From Hyaloraphidium curvatum (taxonomy: Eukaryota > Monoblepharomycota > Hyaloraphidiomycetes > Hyaloraphidiales > Hyaloraphidiaceae): a stretch of 64,000 nucleotides of DNA. Shown here piece by piece: positions 40,648 through 53,260 of this stretch (positions are counted from its first letter, which is position 1; each line of letters opens with the position of its first letter). The notes beneath the pieces were generated by a model, which saw only the letters and a list, made by a program, of their open reading frames with translations, was not told the origin of the DNA and searched no databases. Location: NCBI GenBank assembly GCA_025558095.1, contig JAIVFI010000003.1, forward strand, positions 1 to 64,000. The letters are read 5' to 3'. The translations under genes and the position numbers were made by a program.

Positions 40648-40787
40648 GTCCGAGTCCAACTGATGATATTGAAGGCCGAGAACGGCAGAGGAGCGCGTAT
40701 GCAGCCCAATCGGAGATGAAGGACCCTGAGGCGGACGCGTAAACAAACAACGGACGCGCAACCACAGCCTGCCACTAGCTCGACCCG

Positions 40788-42200
40788 ATGGAGCCGCAAA
40801 TGTCGGTCGAAGGCGCACTCGTTGTCGGGGAAGCCGCTCCGCAGGCTGCTCCGGCCGCTCCCCGGCCTCGTCCGTCGACACGCGTCGGCTCGATCCCGGA
40901 GCTCGTGTCGCGCATCCTCGGCCACCTTCCGCGGGACGACGACCGGGACCGGCGACCATACGAACCGCGGAGGACCTTCTTCATTCCCCGCAAGGATGAG
41001 AGGAGGGCGTTCCTGGTGGACTGTCTCAGGGTGTCCCGCCTCTGGTCGGCTTGTGCAGAGGCAGTTCGTCTACGGCAACCTTGCCATTTCTTCTCCGAAA
41101 TCCCTCGGACTGCTTCTGACTGGCCTGGCCCTGCGGAGACAGCGGTTGCGGAACGTGCCGCGCACGAGAGACGTCCTCATGGTCCGCCGGATAGATCTGT
41201 CGGAGTGGCACTCGGTCCGCTACCACGGACTCGCCGCGGTCCCGGGCGAGGAGGGGCAAGACCTGCGCCAGGTCACCATTCTGGACGTTCGCCTCGCCCA
41301 CGGGACCCTGCGTCCAATGCTGGACGCCCAGTTTCGGACCCTCGCCTCGGAGCTCGCTTCGGGGGACACAATCAGGGGCAGGGTGGAGGAGCTTGTCTTT
41401 CCCATCGGGTCTTTCTACGGACAGCTCGCGGAGCTCCATTCAGAGACTGCCCTTCCGGGGTTCGACCTCCGCGAACCGCTGCTGTCGTTGCTGGGCGCCG
41501 GCAGGAGGGACCATGCCGCGTTCCTCGACTTTGAAGCGAGCAGGGTCGATTTCATGTCCCCGGCCACTTTCGCCGCCCTGCTCGGCCACTGCGAGATCCC
41601 GCACCTGGACCTGCCGGCGGACTTTGGCATCTTCCACCTCGCCACGTGCCCAAGCAAGCTGCGCTCCGTCAGGCTCCGCCAGAACATCGCCTACGTCCGG
41701 CTGAGCCCGACTGCGGAAGCACACCCGGGCAGGATCTACGAGGTCATGCCGCCCATGCTCCGGACCCGGCGCGACGCCGAGAGCTTCATCCAGATCCCGA
41801 GCGACCTGCTGAAGGGGACCATGTTCCCCGCGATGGTGAACCTCACCTCGCTCGAGCTTTTGAACCCCTCGCCCCTCGTTTTCGCCCTGGCTGCCGGGCA
41901 CCTGCCCAACCTGCGGCGCCTCGTGAGCGACACCGGCGCCATGAGACCTGAAGGAGGCCGGCCCTACAAAGTTGCCCCGCGCCTCGGCGCCGCGGTCACC
42001 CTCAGACCCGACCTGCTCGGTGCGGCAACGAATGCTCCTGAATCCAGATACACAGAGATCTGTATGGACATGGAGTTTGTTCTTCACGAGGCCAGGGGCC
42101 CTCCAGAAAGGGAGTGTCGCATGGTGACAAAGGCTGATCGCGCGGGACCGCGGGACCAGAGCAACCCAAGTCCAAAAGGGCTTCGGATTCCGGACCCTTT
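40788..42200 (+). pseudogene. F-box/leucine-rich-type protein gene with one frameshift
   Basis: From ATG 40788 the frame reads STRVGSIPELVSRILGHLP, then ERRAFLVDCLRVSRLWSACA, a classic F-box-type start. At about 41050 the coding frame shifts by one: RQFVYGNLAISSPKSLGLLL, then VRRIDLSEWHSVRYHGLAAV, CEIPHLDLPADFGIFHLATC, PAMVNLTSLELLNPSPLVFA and PNLRRLVSDTGAM. Leucine-rich units without exact periodicity fill the body, as in the related gene at 43484..44539. The 3' end is uncertain: the frame stays open past 42200 but composition decays after about 41960. It may be truncated by the ankyrin gene that follows. The shift may be real or an assembly error. Confidence 0.5.
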
Positions 42201-42247
42201 CCGGCTGTCCGGGAGATACTGCATCTCGGTTGGGTCAGCCGCACGCG

Positions 42248-42778
42248 ATGTGGCCGTTCGCCTCGGACTCGGCGCGGCTCCGGGACGCGTGCGCCGCGGG
42301 CAACGCCGCGCGCGTGCGCGAGCTGCTCGCGGGGCGCCGCGCGGACGCCAACGCGGAGGACCGGCACGGCCGCACGGCGTTTTTCATCGCGTGCGAAAAG
42401 GGACGCGCCGACGCGGTCCGGCTGCTGCTCGCCGACGGGCGGGCGAACGCGGACGCGCGCGACCTCGACGGCGAGACGGGCTTCGCCGCCGCGTGCAGGG
42501 AGGGGCACGTCGAGGTGGTCCGGCTGCTGCTCGAGGCGCCGGGGGTCGACATTAATGCAAGGACGGACTACGGGAGCTGCGGGTTCGTGCTCGCGTGCGC
42601 GAACGGGCGCGCCGAGGTCGTGCGGATGCTGCTCGCGGACGGGCGGGCGGACGCGAACGCGAGGAACGCGGACGGATCGACGGGGCTGGCCTGCGCGCGC
42701 AGGGAGGGACACGCGGACGTCGTGCAGCTGCTCCTCGGCGATGCGAAGGTGGACCGCGGCGGGGACGGGGGGGGCTGA
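42248..42778 (+). CDS. Ankyrin-repeat protein
   Basis: Protein of 176 residues made almost entirely of about five ankyrin repeats: LRDACAAGNAARVRELLAG, GRTAFFIACEKGRADAVRLL, GETGFAAACREGHVEVVRLL, SCGFVLACANGRAEVVRML and STGLACARREGHADVVQLLL. Repeats have the usual 33-residue spacing with helix-turn-helix and the DANAR/DINAR beta-turn. There are no other domains. The start follows closely after the F-box-like coding region, so the two could be a split or fused F-box-ankyrin gene. The partner protein is unknown. Confidence 0.75.
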   Translation: MWPFASDSARLRDACAAGNAARVRELLAGRRADANAEDRHGRTAFFIACEKGRADAVRLLLADGRANADARDLDGETGFAAACREGHVEVVRLLLEAPGVDINARTDYGSCGFVLACANGRAEVVRMLLADGRADANARNADGSTGLACARREGHADVVQLLLGDAKVDRGGDGGG

Positions 42779-42815
42779 GCGGCGGCGGACGACGGCGAAC
42801 GAGGCTCGGAGATCG

Positions 42816-43193
42816 ATGGAGGAGTTGGCAGCGTTGCTTGGGTCGTCGGACGCGGAGCTGCACATGGAAATGCCGCCGACGGACGATTTGGCCTGGGGCG
42901 ATCCGTGCTCGCGGATGGACGATGGGGGGTCGTGGCGAGGGGGGCCATGTGCGGCGCACGGATCGTGGTTCCGGGCCTACATCGCGAACAGGAGGAAGGT
43001 CCTCGGCGCGGCTCGAGGAGCTCGAGGGCTCGGGATCGTCGCGTTCGGGAACGGAAGGCTGCGCCGCATGAGGAAGGAGCGGGACGACGTGGACCCGGAC
43101 GCGGCGGTGGAAACGGCCCGGATCGTGCGGCCGAACCAAAAGGCGTCGGACGGCATCTCGGCCTGGATGCCGCCGGATAGTGATGGTGCGTGA
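42816..43193 (+). CDS. Hypothetical protein (weakly supported)
   Basis: Open frame of 125 codons from ATG 42816 with residues such as MEELAALLGSSDAELHMEM, SWFRAYIANRRKVLGAARG and IVAFGNGRLRRMRKERDDVD. Composition is plausible but the opposite strand is also open. If a 34-nt GT-AG segment (43186-43219) is removed, the frame continues with GGSVLDTIGELGIAVKFGSL and TVTPIAPVEHDAMD to a stop at 43440. Such an intron would be shorter than any other here. The family is not recognised. Confidence 0.35.
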   Translation: MEELAALLGSSDAELHMEMPPTDDLAWGDPCSRMDDGGSWRGGPCAAHGSWFRAYIANRRKVLGAARGARGLGIVAFGNGRLRRMRKERDDVDPDAAVETARIVRPNQKASDGISAWMPPDSDGA

Positions 43194-43483
43194 TGACGAA
43201 TGATCGTCGAGATTGAAAGGCCTTCGCGGCGGATCGGTGCTGGATACCATCGGGGAGCTCGGAATCGCGGTCAAGTTCGGGTCGCTGACGGTTACGCCGA
43301 TCGCGCCGGTGGAGCACGACGCCATGGACCTGGGACGAGGTCATGGAGGAGGCGAGGAGATCGTGGCTGAACCCGGCAGCGCCGGCAGAGAGCTGCAGTG
43401 GATGAGCTCTGTACGTGGGGAGGACGAGACATGGAGCTAGCACCCCGCGTAAGATCGCGCTGCGACCGTACACCGCGCCGCGA

Positions 43484-44539
43484 TCACGTCAGCATTCTCG
43501 CCCCGGGCATGGCCCTCCAGAACGCCCGCTCCTTCTCCTCCCTCGTCACCGCCTCGGCCCTCGGCGCCGGCACCGTGACCGCGAAGCTCTCCAGCCGCGC
43601 CGCCTGCAGCACCGCCCCGACGGCGGCGTACTCGGCCTCGTCCAGCGTCGGGCGGGGGAAGTTGAGCTCGAGCATCTTCAATCCGTCCGGGAGGCCCGAG
43701 AGCAGGCTGCGCGTGGTTATCCCAACGAGCGCGAGCCGTTCGAGGCGGAGCGGGGAGAGGAGCAGGCGGAGGTCCACGTCCGCCGAGCCGAGGTACAACC
43801 AGAGGTCCTTCAGCGCCTTCGGCGCCAGCGCCAGCAGCTCGGGCAGGTCGAATATGGTGACCGCCGTGGACCGCAGCTTCTTGGTGAGCGACGGCAGGCT
43901 CCGCAGGTCGAGGTGGGTCGCGTGCCATATGTTGGAGTAGTCCCAGCTGTCCAGCGCCGCGTGGCGCTCAAAGAGCTGCAAAAGGGAGACGCATCGCGCG
44001 TCGCGTGCGCTCATCTTCATGGTCCGCACGCCCGGCGGGACCGACATGGTGTCCAGAACCGACTCATCGATGGACGGCGAGGTGACGCCGATGGATCGCA
44101 GGCTCCGCACGATGAAGTCGATCTTTCTCAGGCAGGGGCCCCGGCTGCCGGGTCCGAGGACGAGCTGGAGTTGCCCCTCCTCGGTCGGCGACATCGTCAG
44201 GTACTCCAGGTTGCCGACGCACCGCGCCAGGAGCCGCGTTTCGAGGTCGGGATCGGCAAACAGCCGCAGCGAGAGGCGCTTTATGTGGGCGAACTTGGAC
44301 GCCGTGAGGGGCGAATCGGCGAGGAAGTTCTCGGCCCGCGTCCGGTTGAACGCGTCGTAGGAAAAGTCCATCTCGCGAAGCAGACGCGGCAAGACGACGT
44401 CGTAACATACGCGACCAGCGAGGGCCACGTTGAGAAGTGTTCGACGCCACGATCCAGGGACCGCGTCGACGACTTTCAGGAACAGTTCCGTGGGGAGGGC
44501 GGGCGTTTCCAGCTCCGTACAGCCGCCCGGCGAGCTCAT
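43484..44539 (-). CDS. F-box / leucine-rich protein
   Basis: Protein of 351 residues, single exon. The N-terminus ELETPALPTELFLKVVDAVP, then RRTLLNVALAGRVCYDVVLP, is an F-box-like helical pair. The remainder consists of irregular leucine-rich segments: LTASKFAHIKRLSLRLFAD, GNLEYLTMSPTEEGQLQLVL, HATHLDLRSLPSLTKKLRST, LKDLWLYLGSADVDLRLLLS and LPDGLKMLELNFPRPTLDE. It matches the architecture of the gene at 40788, which suggests a local family. The probable role is substrate adaptor in an SCF ubiquitin ligase. The target is unknown. The first ATG of the frame was used. Confidence 0.75.
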   Translation of the reverse strand: MSSPGGCTELETPALPTELFLKVVDAVPGSWRRTLLNVALAGRVCYDVVLPRLLREMDFSYDAFNRTRAENFLADSPLTASKFAHIKRLSLRLFADPDLETRLLARCVGNLEYLTMSPTEEGQLQLVLGPGSRGPCLRKIDFIVRSLRSIGVTSPSIDESVLDTMSVPPGVRTMKMSARDARCVSLLQLFERHAALDSWDYSNIWHATHLDLRSLPSLTKKLRSTAVTIFDLPELLALAPKALKDLWLYLGSADVDLRLLLSPLRLERLALVGITTRSLLSGLPDGLKMLELNFPRPTLDEAEYAAVGAVLQAARLESFAVTVPAPRAEAVTREEKERAFWRAMPGARMLT

Positions 44540-44691
44540 CGCCGGACCTGAGAACAAGAAATAAAGATAATCGCCAGCGTGCCTGCGGATTTAGCCAACC
44601 GCTCGGCGTCCCCAAGTAACCCCGAGTGAGCACGCGGAGGGATTTCCACTTTCGCGCCACCGTTTCTCTCTTTCGACGCGTCTTGGCCGAC

Positions 44692-47600
44692 ATGCCATTC
44701 GTGCTATCGCTCGGCCCGCGAGCGCTGCCGCCGCCGCGCCTGGCAAAGCTGCTGGCAGGCCTGGCCGCCGCGGCCTCGCCGGCACCGACCCGCGTCGCGG
44801 CCTACTATGTCCATTTCACGGACTCGAATATGGAGCTCGCGCCGGAATCCATGGACCGGCTGCGCGTTCTTCTTCATTACGGGACGAAGGAGGACAACGA
44901 GCCGGTGCCGAAGGACGATGCCGCCCTGCTTTCGTCCCTCTCGGCCCAGGATGCTCCCTCTCTGCCGGCGGGAAAGATGCTCCTGCTCGTGCTTCCCCGC
45001 GAAGGGACGATCTCGCCCTGGGCATCAAAGGCCACCGATATTGCCAGGTCGTGCGGCCTGCCCGGGATCCATAGGATCGAACGAGGCACGGCGTTCGTGC
45101 TCGATTTCGGGGGTGGCAAGGTGCCGGCCTTGGGCAAGTGGACGGAGCTTCTGCACGACCGGATGACGGAGCGGGTGATCACGTACGAGGAGTGGACGAC
45201 CCACGAGGGCGGTTGGAGCGGGGTCGTCTTCCGCACGGGTGAGCCAGCTCCTCGTATTCCCAGGATTATCGTCTGACCTCTCGCCGGTTCCAGCTTCCCC
45301 TAAGCCCCTCGCCCTCGTTCCATTGTTGCCGCCCGCGACGTCGCCGAAGCTGCCGCCTGAGGAGCTCCAGTCCCTGATCCTCTCCACTCTGACCGCCTAC
45401 AACGCCGCCAACGGCCTCGGCCTCGCACAGCCGGACCTGGACTACCTCGCCGCGCACTACCGCTCCGAGCTCGCGGAGCGGATCGCGCGCGGGGACGCGG
45501 ACCCGGCGGCCCTCGTGGAATCGGACGCGCTGCTGTTCATGTTCTCGCAGGTGCAGTCGGAGCACTGCCGGCACCACGTTTTCCGGGCTTCTTTCTCGTT
45601 TCCCGACAAACCGGGCGGCGCGCCCGTCGCGCGGGAGAAATCCCTTTTCGACATGATCCGGAACACCCACCAGCTCAACCCGGCTGGGACCAAGTCGGCG
45701 TACTCGGACAATGCGGCGGTGCTGGAGGGGCCCGGGGTCGTCGGGGGAAGGATGTGGAGGAAGCAGCCTGCGGCGCCAGGGGACAGGAAGAACGGGCGCG
45801 AGTGGTTCTTCAAGGATGACGAGGGAACAGACGTGGTCTGCAAGGTCAGTTGGAAAATAACTGGCCCTTTGTTCCTTTTGGTGGTCTGGTTGCTGATATT
45901 TGTCTACCAGGTCGAGACACACAACCACCCGACCCTCATCTCCCCCCACCCCGGCGCCTCCACCGGTTCCGGTGGCGAGATCCGCGACGAAGGCGCCGTC
46001 GGCTTCGGCTCGCGCCCCCTCTCTGGCCTCGTCGGCTTCCACACTTCCGACCTCCTGATCCCCGAGCATCGCCAGCCCTGGGAAATGCCCATCGGCAAGC
46101 CCTCCCACGTCGCCTCGGCGCTGGACATCATGCTCGCAGGCCCCATCGGCGCCGCATCGTTCAACAACGAGTTTGGCCGGCCCTGCCTGACGGGCTTCTT
46201 CCGCACCGTCACGCTGCCGGTCCCCGCCCCGGGGGGGAAGGAGGAGATCCGCGGGTACCACAAGCCCGTCATGCTCGCCGGTGGGATCGGCACCATCCGC
46301 CCGGCAATGGTGCACAAGCGGTTCGACGCCATCGGCGAGGGCACCCTGCTGATCGTCCTCGGCGGGCCGGGGATGCTGATCGGCCTTGGCGGCGGCGCCG
46401 CGAGCTCCAACGCGTCGGGATCGGGTGTCGCAGACGCGCAGCTCGACTTTGCCAGCGTGCAGAGGGGGAACCCCGAGATGCAGCGGCGGTGCCAGGAGGT
46501 TTTGGACCACCTTTCGACCTTGGACCCCGAAACGAACCCCGTGTTCTCGGTGCACGACGTCGGCGCGGGCGGTCTGTCTAACGCGCTGACGGAGCTGGTG
46601 GAGGATGCTGGGTGCGGGGGCAGGATCGAGATACGGGACGTCAAGGTGGACGAGGAGGGGATGAGCCCTATGGAGATCTGGTGCAACGAGTCGCAGGAGC
46701 GGTGGGTTGTTGAGATGTCGGTTCCCGGCCACCATTTGCTGACCGCATGTTTGCCAGATATGTCATGGCCCTTGATCCCAAGGGCCTGGAGCTCTTCGAG
46801 GCCATCTGCGCCCGGGAGCGTTGTCCCTTCTCGCTGGTCGGCAAGGCCACCAAGGAGCGGCGCCTCGTCGTCACGGACCGGCTTCTGGGACAGACGGTGA
46901 TTGACGTGGACATGGACGTGCTGTTCGGCAAGACTCCGCGGCGGAAGCGCGATGTCGGCGCAATCGAGTACCCGCTGAGCACCTTCCAGCTTTCGACCTG
47001 CCAACCGGATCAGCTGCCAGCCGAAGTGACCGGCCACCCGCTCATCGCCACCGCTGCTCTCCGCCTCCTTCACCTCCCCGCAATCGCCTCCAAGTCCTTC
47101 CTCGTCACCATCGGCGACCGTTCCGTTTCCGGCCTTGTCTCGCGCGAGCAGATGGTCGGCCCGTGGCAGGTCCCCCTCGCCGACGTGGCCGTCAATGTGC
47201 TCGGTTTCGACACCGTCCTCGGCGAGGCCTTTGCCACGGGAGAACGCCCGCTGGCCGCCATCTCGGACCCCGCCCGCTCGGCTCGCATGGCCGTCTGCGA
47301 ATCCCTGACCAACCTCGCCGCGGCGCACGTTCCTTCGGGCCTGGACCGCGTGCGCCTCTCGTGCAACTGGATGGCCGCCGCGGGCCACGGCGACGAGGCG
47401 CGGCGGCTCTATTTGGCCGTGGAGGCCGTGGGGATGGATCTGTGCCCCAAGCTCGGCGTCAGCGTGCCCGTGGGCAAGGACTCGGTGAGCATGAAGACGG
47501 CGTGGGAGGATCCGGCAAAGGGGCGGATCGAGGTCGTCGGTCCCGTGACGCTCTGCGTGAGCGCGTTCGGCGGGGTCGGCGACGTGCGGCTCACCTGGAC

Positions 47601-49065
47601 GCCCGACATCAAGAGGGCCGAGGGGACCGTGCTTGCGCTTGTGGACCTGGCCGCGGGCAAGAGGCGGCTGGGGGGATCGTGCCTCGCGCAGGTGTTTGGC
47701 AAGGCCGCGGCGGACGCGCCGGACTGCGACGACCCGGCGGCGTTCCGCGCCTGGTTCGCCGGCCTGATGCGCGAGGACGTGAGGAAGGCGGTGCTCGCGT
47801 ACCACGACGTTTCGGACGGCGGGTTGCTCATTGCAGTCGCCGAGATGGCCTTTGCGGGCCACTGCGGCGTGGATGTCGACGTCGCACCTCTCAAGGGCGG
47901 CGACGCTGCTGGATTGGACGCTCTTGCTGGGCTGCTCTTTGCCGAGGAGCTGGGCTGCGTTGTTCAGATCCGCGAGTCGGACCTTGCGCTCCTCAAGGAT
48001 GCTGTGCCCTGCCCGGTCACGGTCATTGGTCGACCTTCTTTCGGCGGCCAGCAGACGATTGCGTTCCGCGACGGGTCTGATGTTCTGCTTTCGGCACCCC
48101 GGGTCGCGCTGCACCGCGCGTGGGCGTCGACTTCGTACTGGATGCAGGCGCTCCGCGACGACCCCACCTGCGCAGCGGAGGAGTTCGACAACCTCCTGGA
48201 CGCCGAGGACCCTGGCCTACATTCCGTCGTCAAGTTCGACATCGCCGCGCCCGTTCCCAAGCCCACCTCGCTGGACGCCCGCCCCTGCGTGGCCATCCTC
48301 CGTGAGCAGGGCGTCAACGGGCACGTCGAGATGGCCGCGGCCTTCCTCTCGGTCGGCTTCGCCGCCGTGGACGTGCACATGAGCGAGATCATGGCCGGCG
48401 ACGTCGAGCTTTCTTCGTTCGTGGGGCTGGCGGCGTGCGGCGGCTTCTCGTACGGCGACGTCCTCGGCGCCGGTGCGGGCTGGGCCAAGAGCATCCTCCT
48501 CAACGAGGTCGCGCGTAAGGAGTTCTCGGACTTTTTCGGCATGCGCAAGGACACCTTCGTCCTCGGCGTCTGCAACGGATGCCAGATGGTGTCGGTGCTC
48601 AAGGACCTCGTCGGCGAGCCGCGCTGGCCAGCTTTTGTCCGCAACAGGTCGGAGCAGTTCGAGGCGCGCACCTCGATGGTCGAGATCGCCGAGGGCAACC
48701 CTTCGATATTCCTGAAGGACATGGGCGGCTCCCGGTTCCCCGTCGCCGTCGCGCACGGCGAGGGCCGCGCCGAGTTCGCCTCGGACGCGGACCTGGAGCA
48801 CTGCGTGACGGGCAACCTCGTCGCGATCCGGTACGTCGACAACCGCGGCCTTCCGACCGAGCAGTACCCGTACAACCCCAACGGCTCCCCGCGCGGCATT
48901 ACCGGCCTGTCGTCGGCGGATGGGAGGGCGCTGATCTTGATGCCGCACCCGGAGCGGTGCGTGCGCGCGGTGAGCAATTCGTGGAGGCCGGACGAGGGGT
49001 GGGGCAAGGACGAGGTGTCGCCGTGGCACAGGATGTTTGCCAACGCGAGACGCTGGGTTGGATGA
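44692..49065 (+). CDS. PurL (fungal ADE6): Phosphoribosylformylglycinamidine synthase
   Basis: Large single-chain FGAM synthase of 1398 residues, cytosolic, step 4 of de novo purine synthesis (FGAR + ATP + glutamine). Exons: 44692..45238, 45294..45844, 45911..46701 and 46758..49065. N-terminal PurS-like domain, then ATP-grasp-like synthase halves with QVQSEHCRHHVF, VVCKVETHNHPTLISPHPGA, GSGGEIRDEGAVGFGSRPLS, VFSVHDVGAGGLSNALTEL and AYHDVSDGGLLIAVAEMAFA. The C-terminal glutaminase has nucleophile Cys1235 in VLGVCNGCQMVS and His1360/Glu1362 in LMPHPERC. Length is slightly above the usual 1340. Residues around 830-845 (DVGAIEYPLSTFQ) have GT and AG ends and could be a short extra intron in frame. 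Confidence 0.95.
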
Positions 49066-49427
49066 GGGGACGACGAGGTCGAGCCACGTCGTGTTTATGG
49101 TGCCGGGTCGCGGAAAAGACATAGAGATTGGGAATGAAACAATTATTCCTGGTATCCTGGCTCTGATTCGCCCGTCTTCGTCAAGCAGTATGTCCGTTGG
49201 TCGCTCCAGACCAGATGCTGCCGTCACATTTCCCGTTGTCGTGGGCTTGATCGTGACCCGAGGTGCACGGTCACCGATCTTCGGGCCCCGGAACAACTGA
49301 CCAATGTCCCCTGCTCTGCATGCTTTTGACCATCGAAGGCAACGAGCATTCATCTTTCGACAGTATGCATTGATTCGAACTTCGCTTCAATAGATATCAT
49401 AAAATTCAAACAACAGTGTAGCAAATG
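49066..49427. other. Intergenic region between convergent PurL and kinase genes
   Basis: About 360 bp. Both strands have short open frames with some coding-like composition (minus strand: GLERPTDILLDEDGRIRARI). No start, splice or family evidence, so none is called. Likely 3' untranslated sequence of the two genes. Confidence 0.35.
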
Positions 49428-51612
49428 TCAAGACGCAGTCCGGGTCGAGCCGCTGCGCGTGCGGCTATACGAGTGGGACGGAGCGCCGGAGGAAGATGGG
49501 GCGGCCAAACTGCCACTAGTGCCGTCGGGTGCGGCGGTTGCGGTGGGCTGGAGCTTCTCCAGCTCCTCAACAAGCTCGAGGAAGGACGGCCGGCCTTCCG
49601 GATCCGTGGCCCAGCACTGCTTCATGAGCTTCCACACCGCGTCTGGGGTCCCGTTAGGCCGATTAGGCGTCTTCCCTTTCGTGATCAGAAGCATGATCGG
49701 TGCCGGAGGCAGACCGGGGAAAGGAATGGCTCCCCGACCAAACAGCTCAAACATGACCATGCCAAACGCCCAAACGTCCGATTTCTTGTGCACGTCCATG
49801 CCACGAAAGAGTTCCGGGGCCATGAAAATGGGTGTACCTCCGGCGTTCCCGGGTCTCATGGCAGATGCGCTGAGCCGGACCTGCGAGAGCCCGAAGTCAC
49901 TGATCATCGCGGTGCCCGCGTCATTGACCAAAACGTTCTCCGCCTTGAGGTCGCCGTGCAGACAGTCCTTGAAGTGGAGGTACGACATCCCCATCGCAAT
50001 ATCCAGCAGCAGCTTGGCGGCCAAATTGTGGTCCCAGCAGCGTGCTTCGAGGTACTCGCGAACATTTCCGTTCCGGATCAATTTCGTCACCATGAGCAGC
50101 TTGCCAGGCTCCGCCACGTATGCCATGAGAGGAAGAACTTATAGAGGGAGCCTGATGTGAGCAAATGCAAGGCGACCTCTTTGCGATTGCCGCGAAATCA
50201 CCTTTCGAATGATTTCCGACTCGATCCCAGCTCTTGATCTCCTGCTCAAAAGATTCCATCGCAGTTGACCGTCGTAGAACCTTAACTGCACATTCCTCCG
50301 TGACAAAGTAACGTCCTTCATAGACGTCTCCGAAGGAACCCCCTCCTAGCCATTTGTTTTCATCGTAGCTGACTGCCGACTTGTCAACTTTTCGCATCGA
50401 ACCGGCTTTTTCCATTAGCTCCTTTGCACGCTTCGTCAAGGCGAATTTCACGCGCTCCCGCGTAGGCTCATTGAGGAAATCGAGCCATTCGTCCGCCGTG
50501 TGCGTGCCCTGTCCGGTGAACCTGTCCACCTTTCGGCCATCAACCTCGTCGATCTTCCGCTTCGAGGTCAGGGTGATGTCGATCTTGTCCTGGTGCTGGA
50601 GCAGGAGATCCAGTGTGGATACTTGACCCTTGAATGCGGCGGCAACAAAAGGGGTGGTTCCAGTGTAGTCCCTGGCATTGAAATCGACACGATCACCAGT
50701 GAAGAAACGCTCCACAAGCCGATCTTTCCCCGATGCGCAAGCCATGAACAACGGTGTCGCATGGCTGGAATCCCGGGCATTGACGTCGAGACGCTTGCAT
50801 TCCAAGAGAAGCTCTACAACGGACAGGTGGTCTCCGAGGCACGCCAGATGTAGGCCAGATTGCCCAGAAAAGGCTTCACGTGCGTTCACGTCCACTCTGG
50901 AGCTAGGTTTGAGCAGCTCTGTCACTACTGCACGGTGACCTCTGGCACACGCAATAAGGAAGCCCGTCCGATTTGATCGAAGATCTTTCTCAGGGTTGAA
51001 ACCGTCAACGGCCAAACACTGACGAATGACCTTGATGTTGCCGGTCTCGCAGCCCGTCGTGAAACGCCTCATCAAGTGCCGTTCCTCCTCGGCGGACAGT
51101 TTAGGCTCAGAATCACTCTCCGAATGGTATCCGACGGGAGCAGAGTCCTTGTGGGTGCTTCGATCTCGTGACAACCTTCGTGGAGTCGGATTTGGGTCAA
51201 TCCCCCGTCCTGGGGTATCTTGTCGCGGAAACCGAGCGGCGAGTGGGGAGTCGGGTGGTCCGAAAAGGACCTCTTCAACTCCACTCGGCAAAGACGGCTG
51301 ATGAGAAGGAACATCCCGAGTCCTCTTTTCACGCGGAGACCGATCTGGAGTTGGGTAATCGGCGATGCGAGGACGAACCGGCGTCGAGTGCTCTGACGGC
51401 GCTTGGTGCTCCACGGGCGGTGATGCGGCGGCCAGCCGCGAGGCCGTGGAGAAGTACATGGTCAAGGAACCAAGGAGTGCAGGTACGATCCACGATAGGA
51501 GAGTCCGCACATCGTTCAACGTTGCGGCACGCGACAAGGTCCACAGAACTTGCACCGTGAACGCGGCCGCGATTGCACCTGCGACGAAGTGGACTGCTGA
51601 TCTCGACTGCAT
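49428..51612 (-). CDS. Membrane-anchored ankyrin-repeat TKL-type protein kinase
   Basis: Protein of 706 residues from exons 51612..50202 and 50137..49428. Two hydrophobic segments lie at the N-terminus (FVAGAIAAAFTVQVLWTL and LLSWIVPALLGSLTMYF). A disordered linker and about four ankyrin repeats follow (GFLIACARGHRAVVTELL, SGLHLACLGDHLSVVELLL, ATPLFMACASGKDRLVERF, TTPFVAAAFKGQVSTLDLLL). The kinase domain then has LGGGSFGDVYEGRY, Lys444 in CAVKVL, HGDLKAENVL with Asp533, and DFG at 551-553. The usual HRD Arg is Gly (HGD), and the APE region reads MAPELF. The 64-nt intron joins NHSK to VLPLMAY. It is probably a signalling kinase, with an unknown ligand. Confidence 0.85.
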
Positions 51613-51810
51613 CGTTTTGAGCGCGCAGCGGTGCCGCCAGAAGGTGCGGCTGCGCCTTGGTGAAGGCGATGGGAGGTGGCGTCGTGACGGGTGTGGCGCT
51701 TTGTTTGTCTCATCGAGATCCCCCGCAGACCTGTCCCTCACTGGCACTTACTGGAATGGAGCGAGTTGTTGTCAAAGAGCGAATCAATTTCAAGTCTGAA
51801 AGCTAATCCT

Positions 51811-53084
<1,274 letters not shown>

Positions 53085-53260
53085 CGTTGCTCGATCGGCG
53101 TCTGTGGAGGGAAGTGGGGCAGTTTTGGAGTGTCCCCCGCGGCGCGCGCGCGCGGCGAATCCTCGTCGTGGCGCTGCCTCGGCTCTATTCGGACCGGGAA
53201 CGCGACAATGGGACCGCAATAACTTGTTTTCAAGATCGACAGAGCGGATAGCCGGCAGAT

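Noticed and set aside
45904-48114. 736-codon minus-strand open frame opposite PurL
   Set aside because: Antisense shadow of the conserved PurL coding sequence.
49070-49353. Minus-strand protein-like stretch after PurL
   Set aside because: No start, splice or family evidence, the opposite strand looks equally open, and the location fits 3' untranslated sequence.
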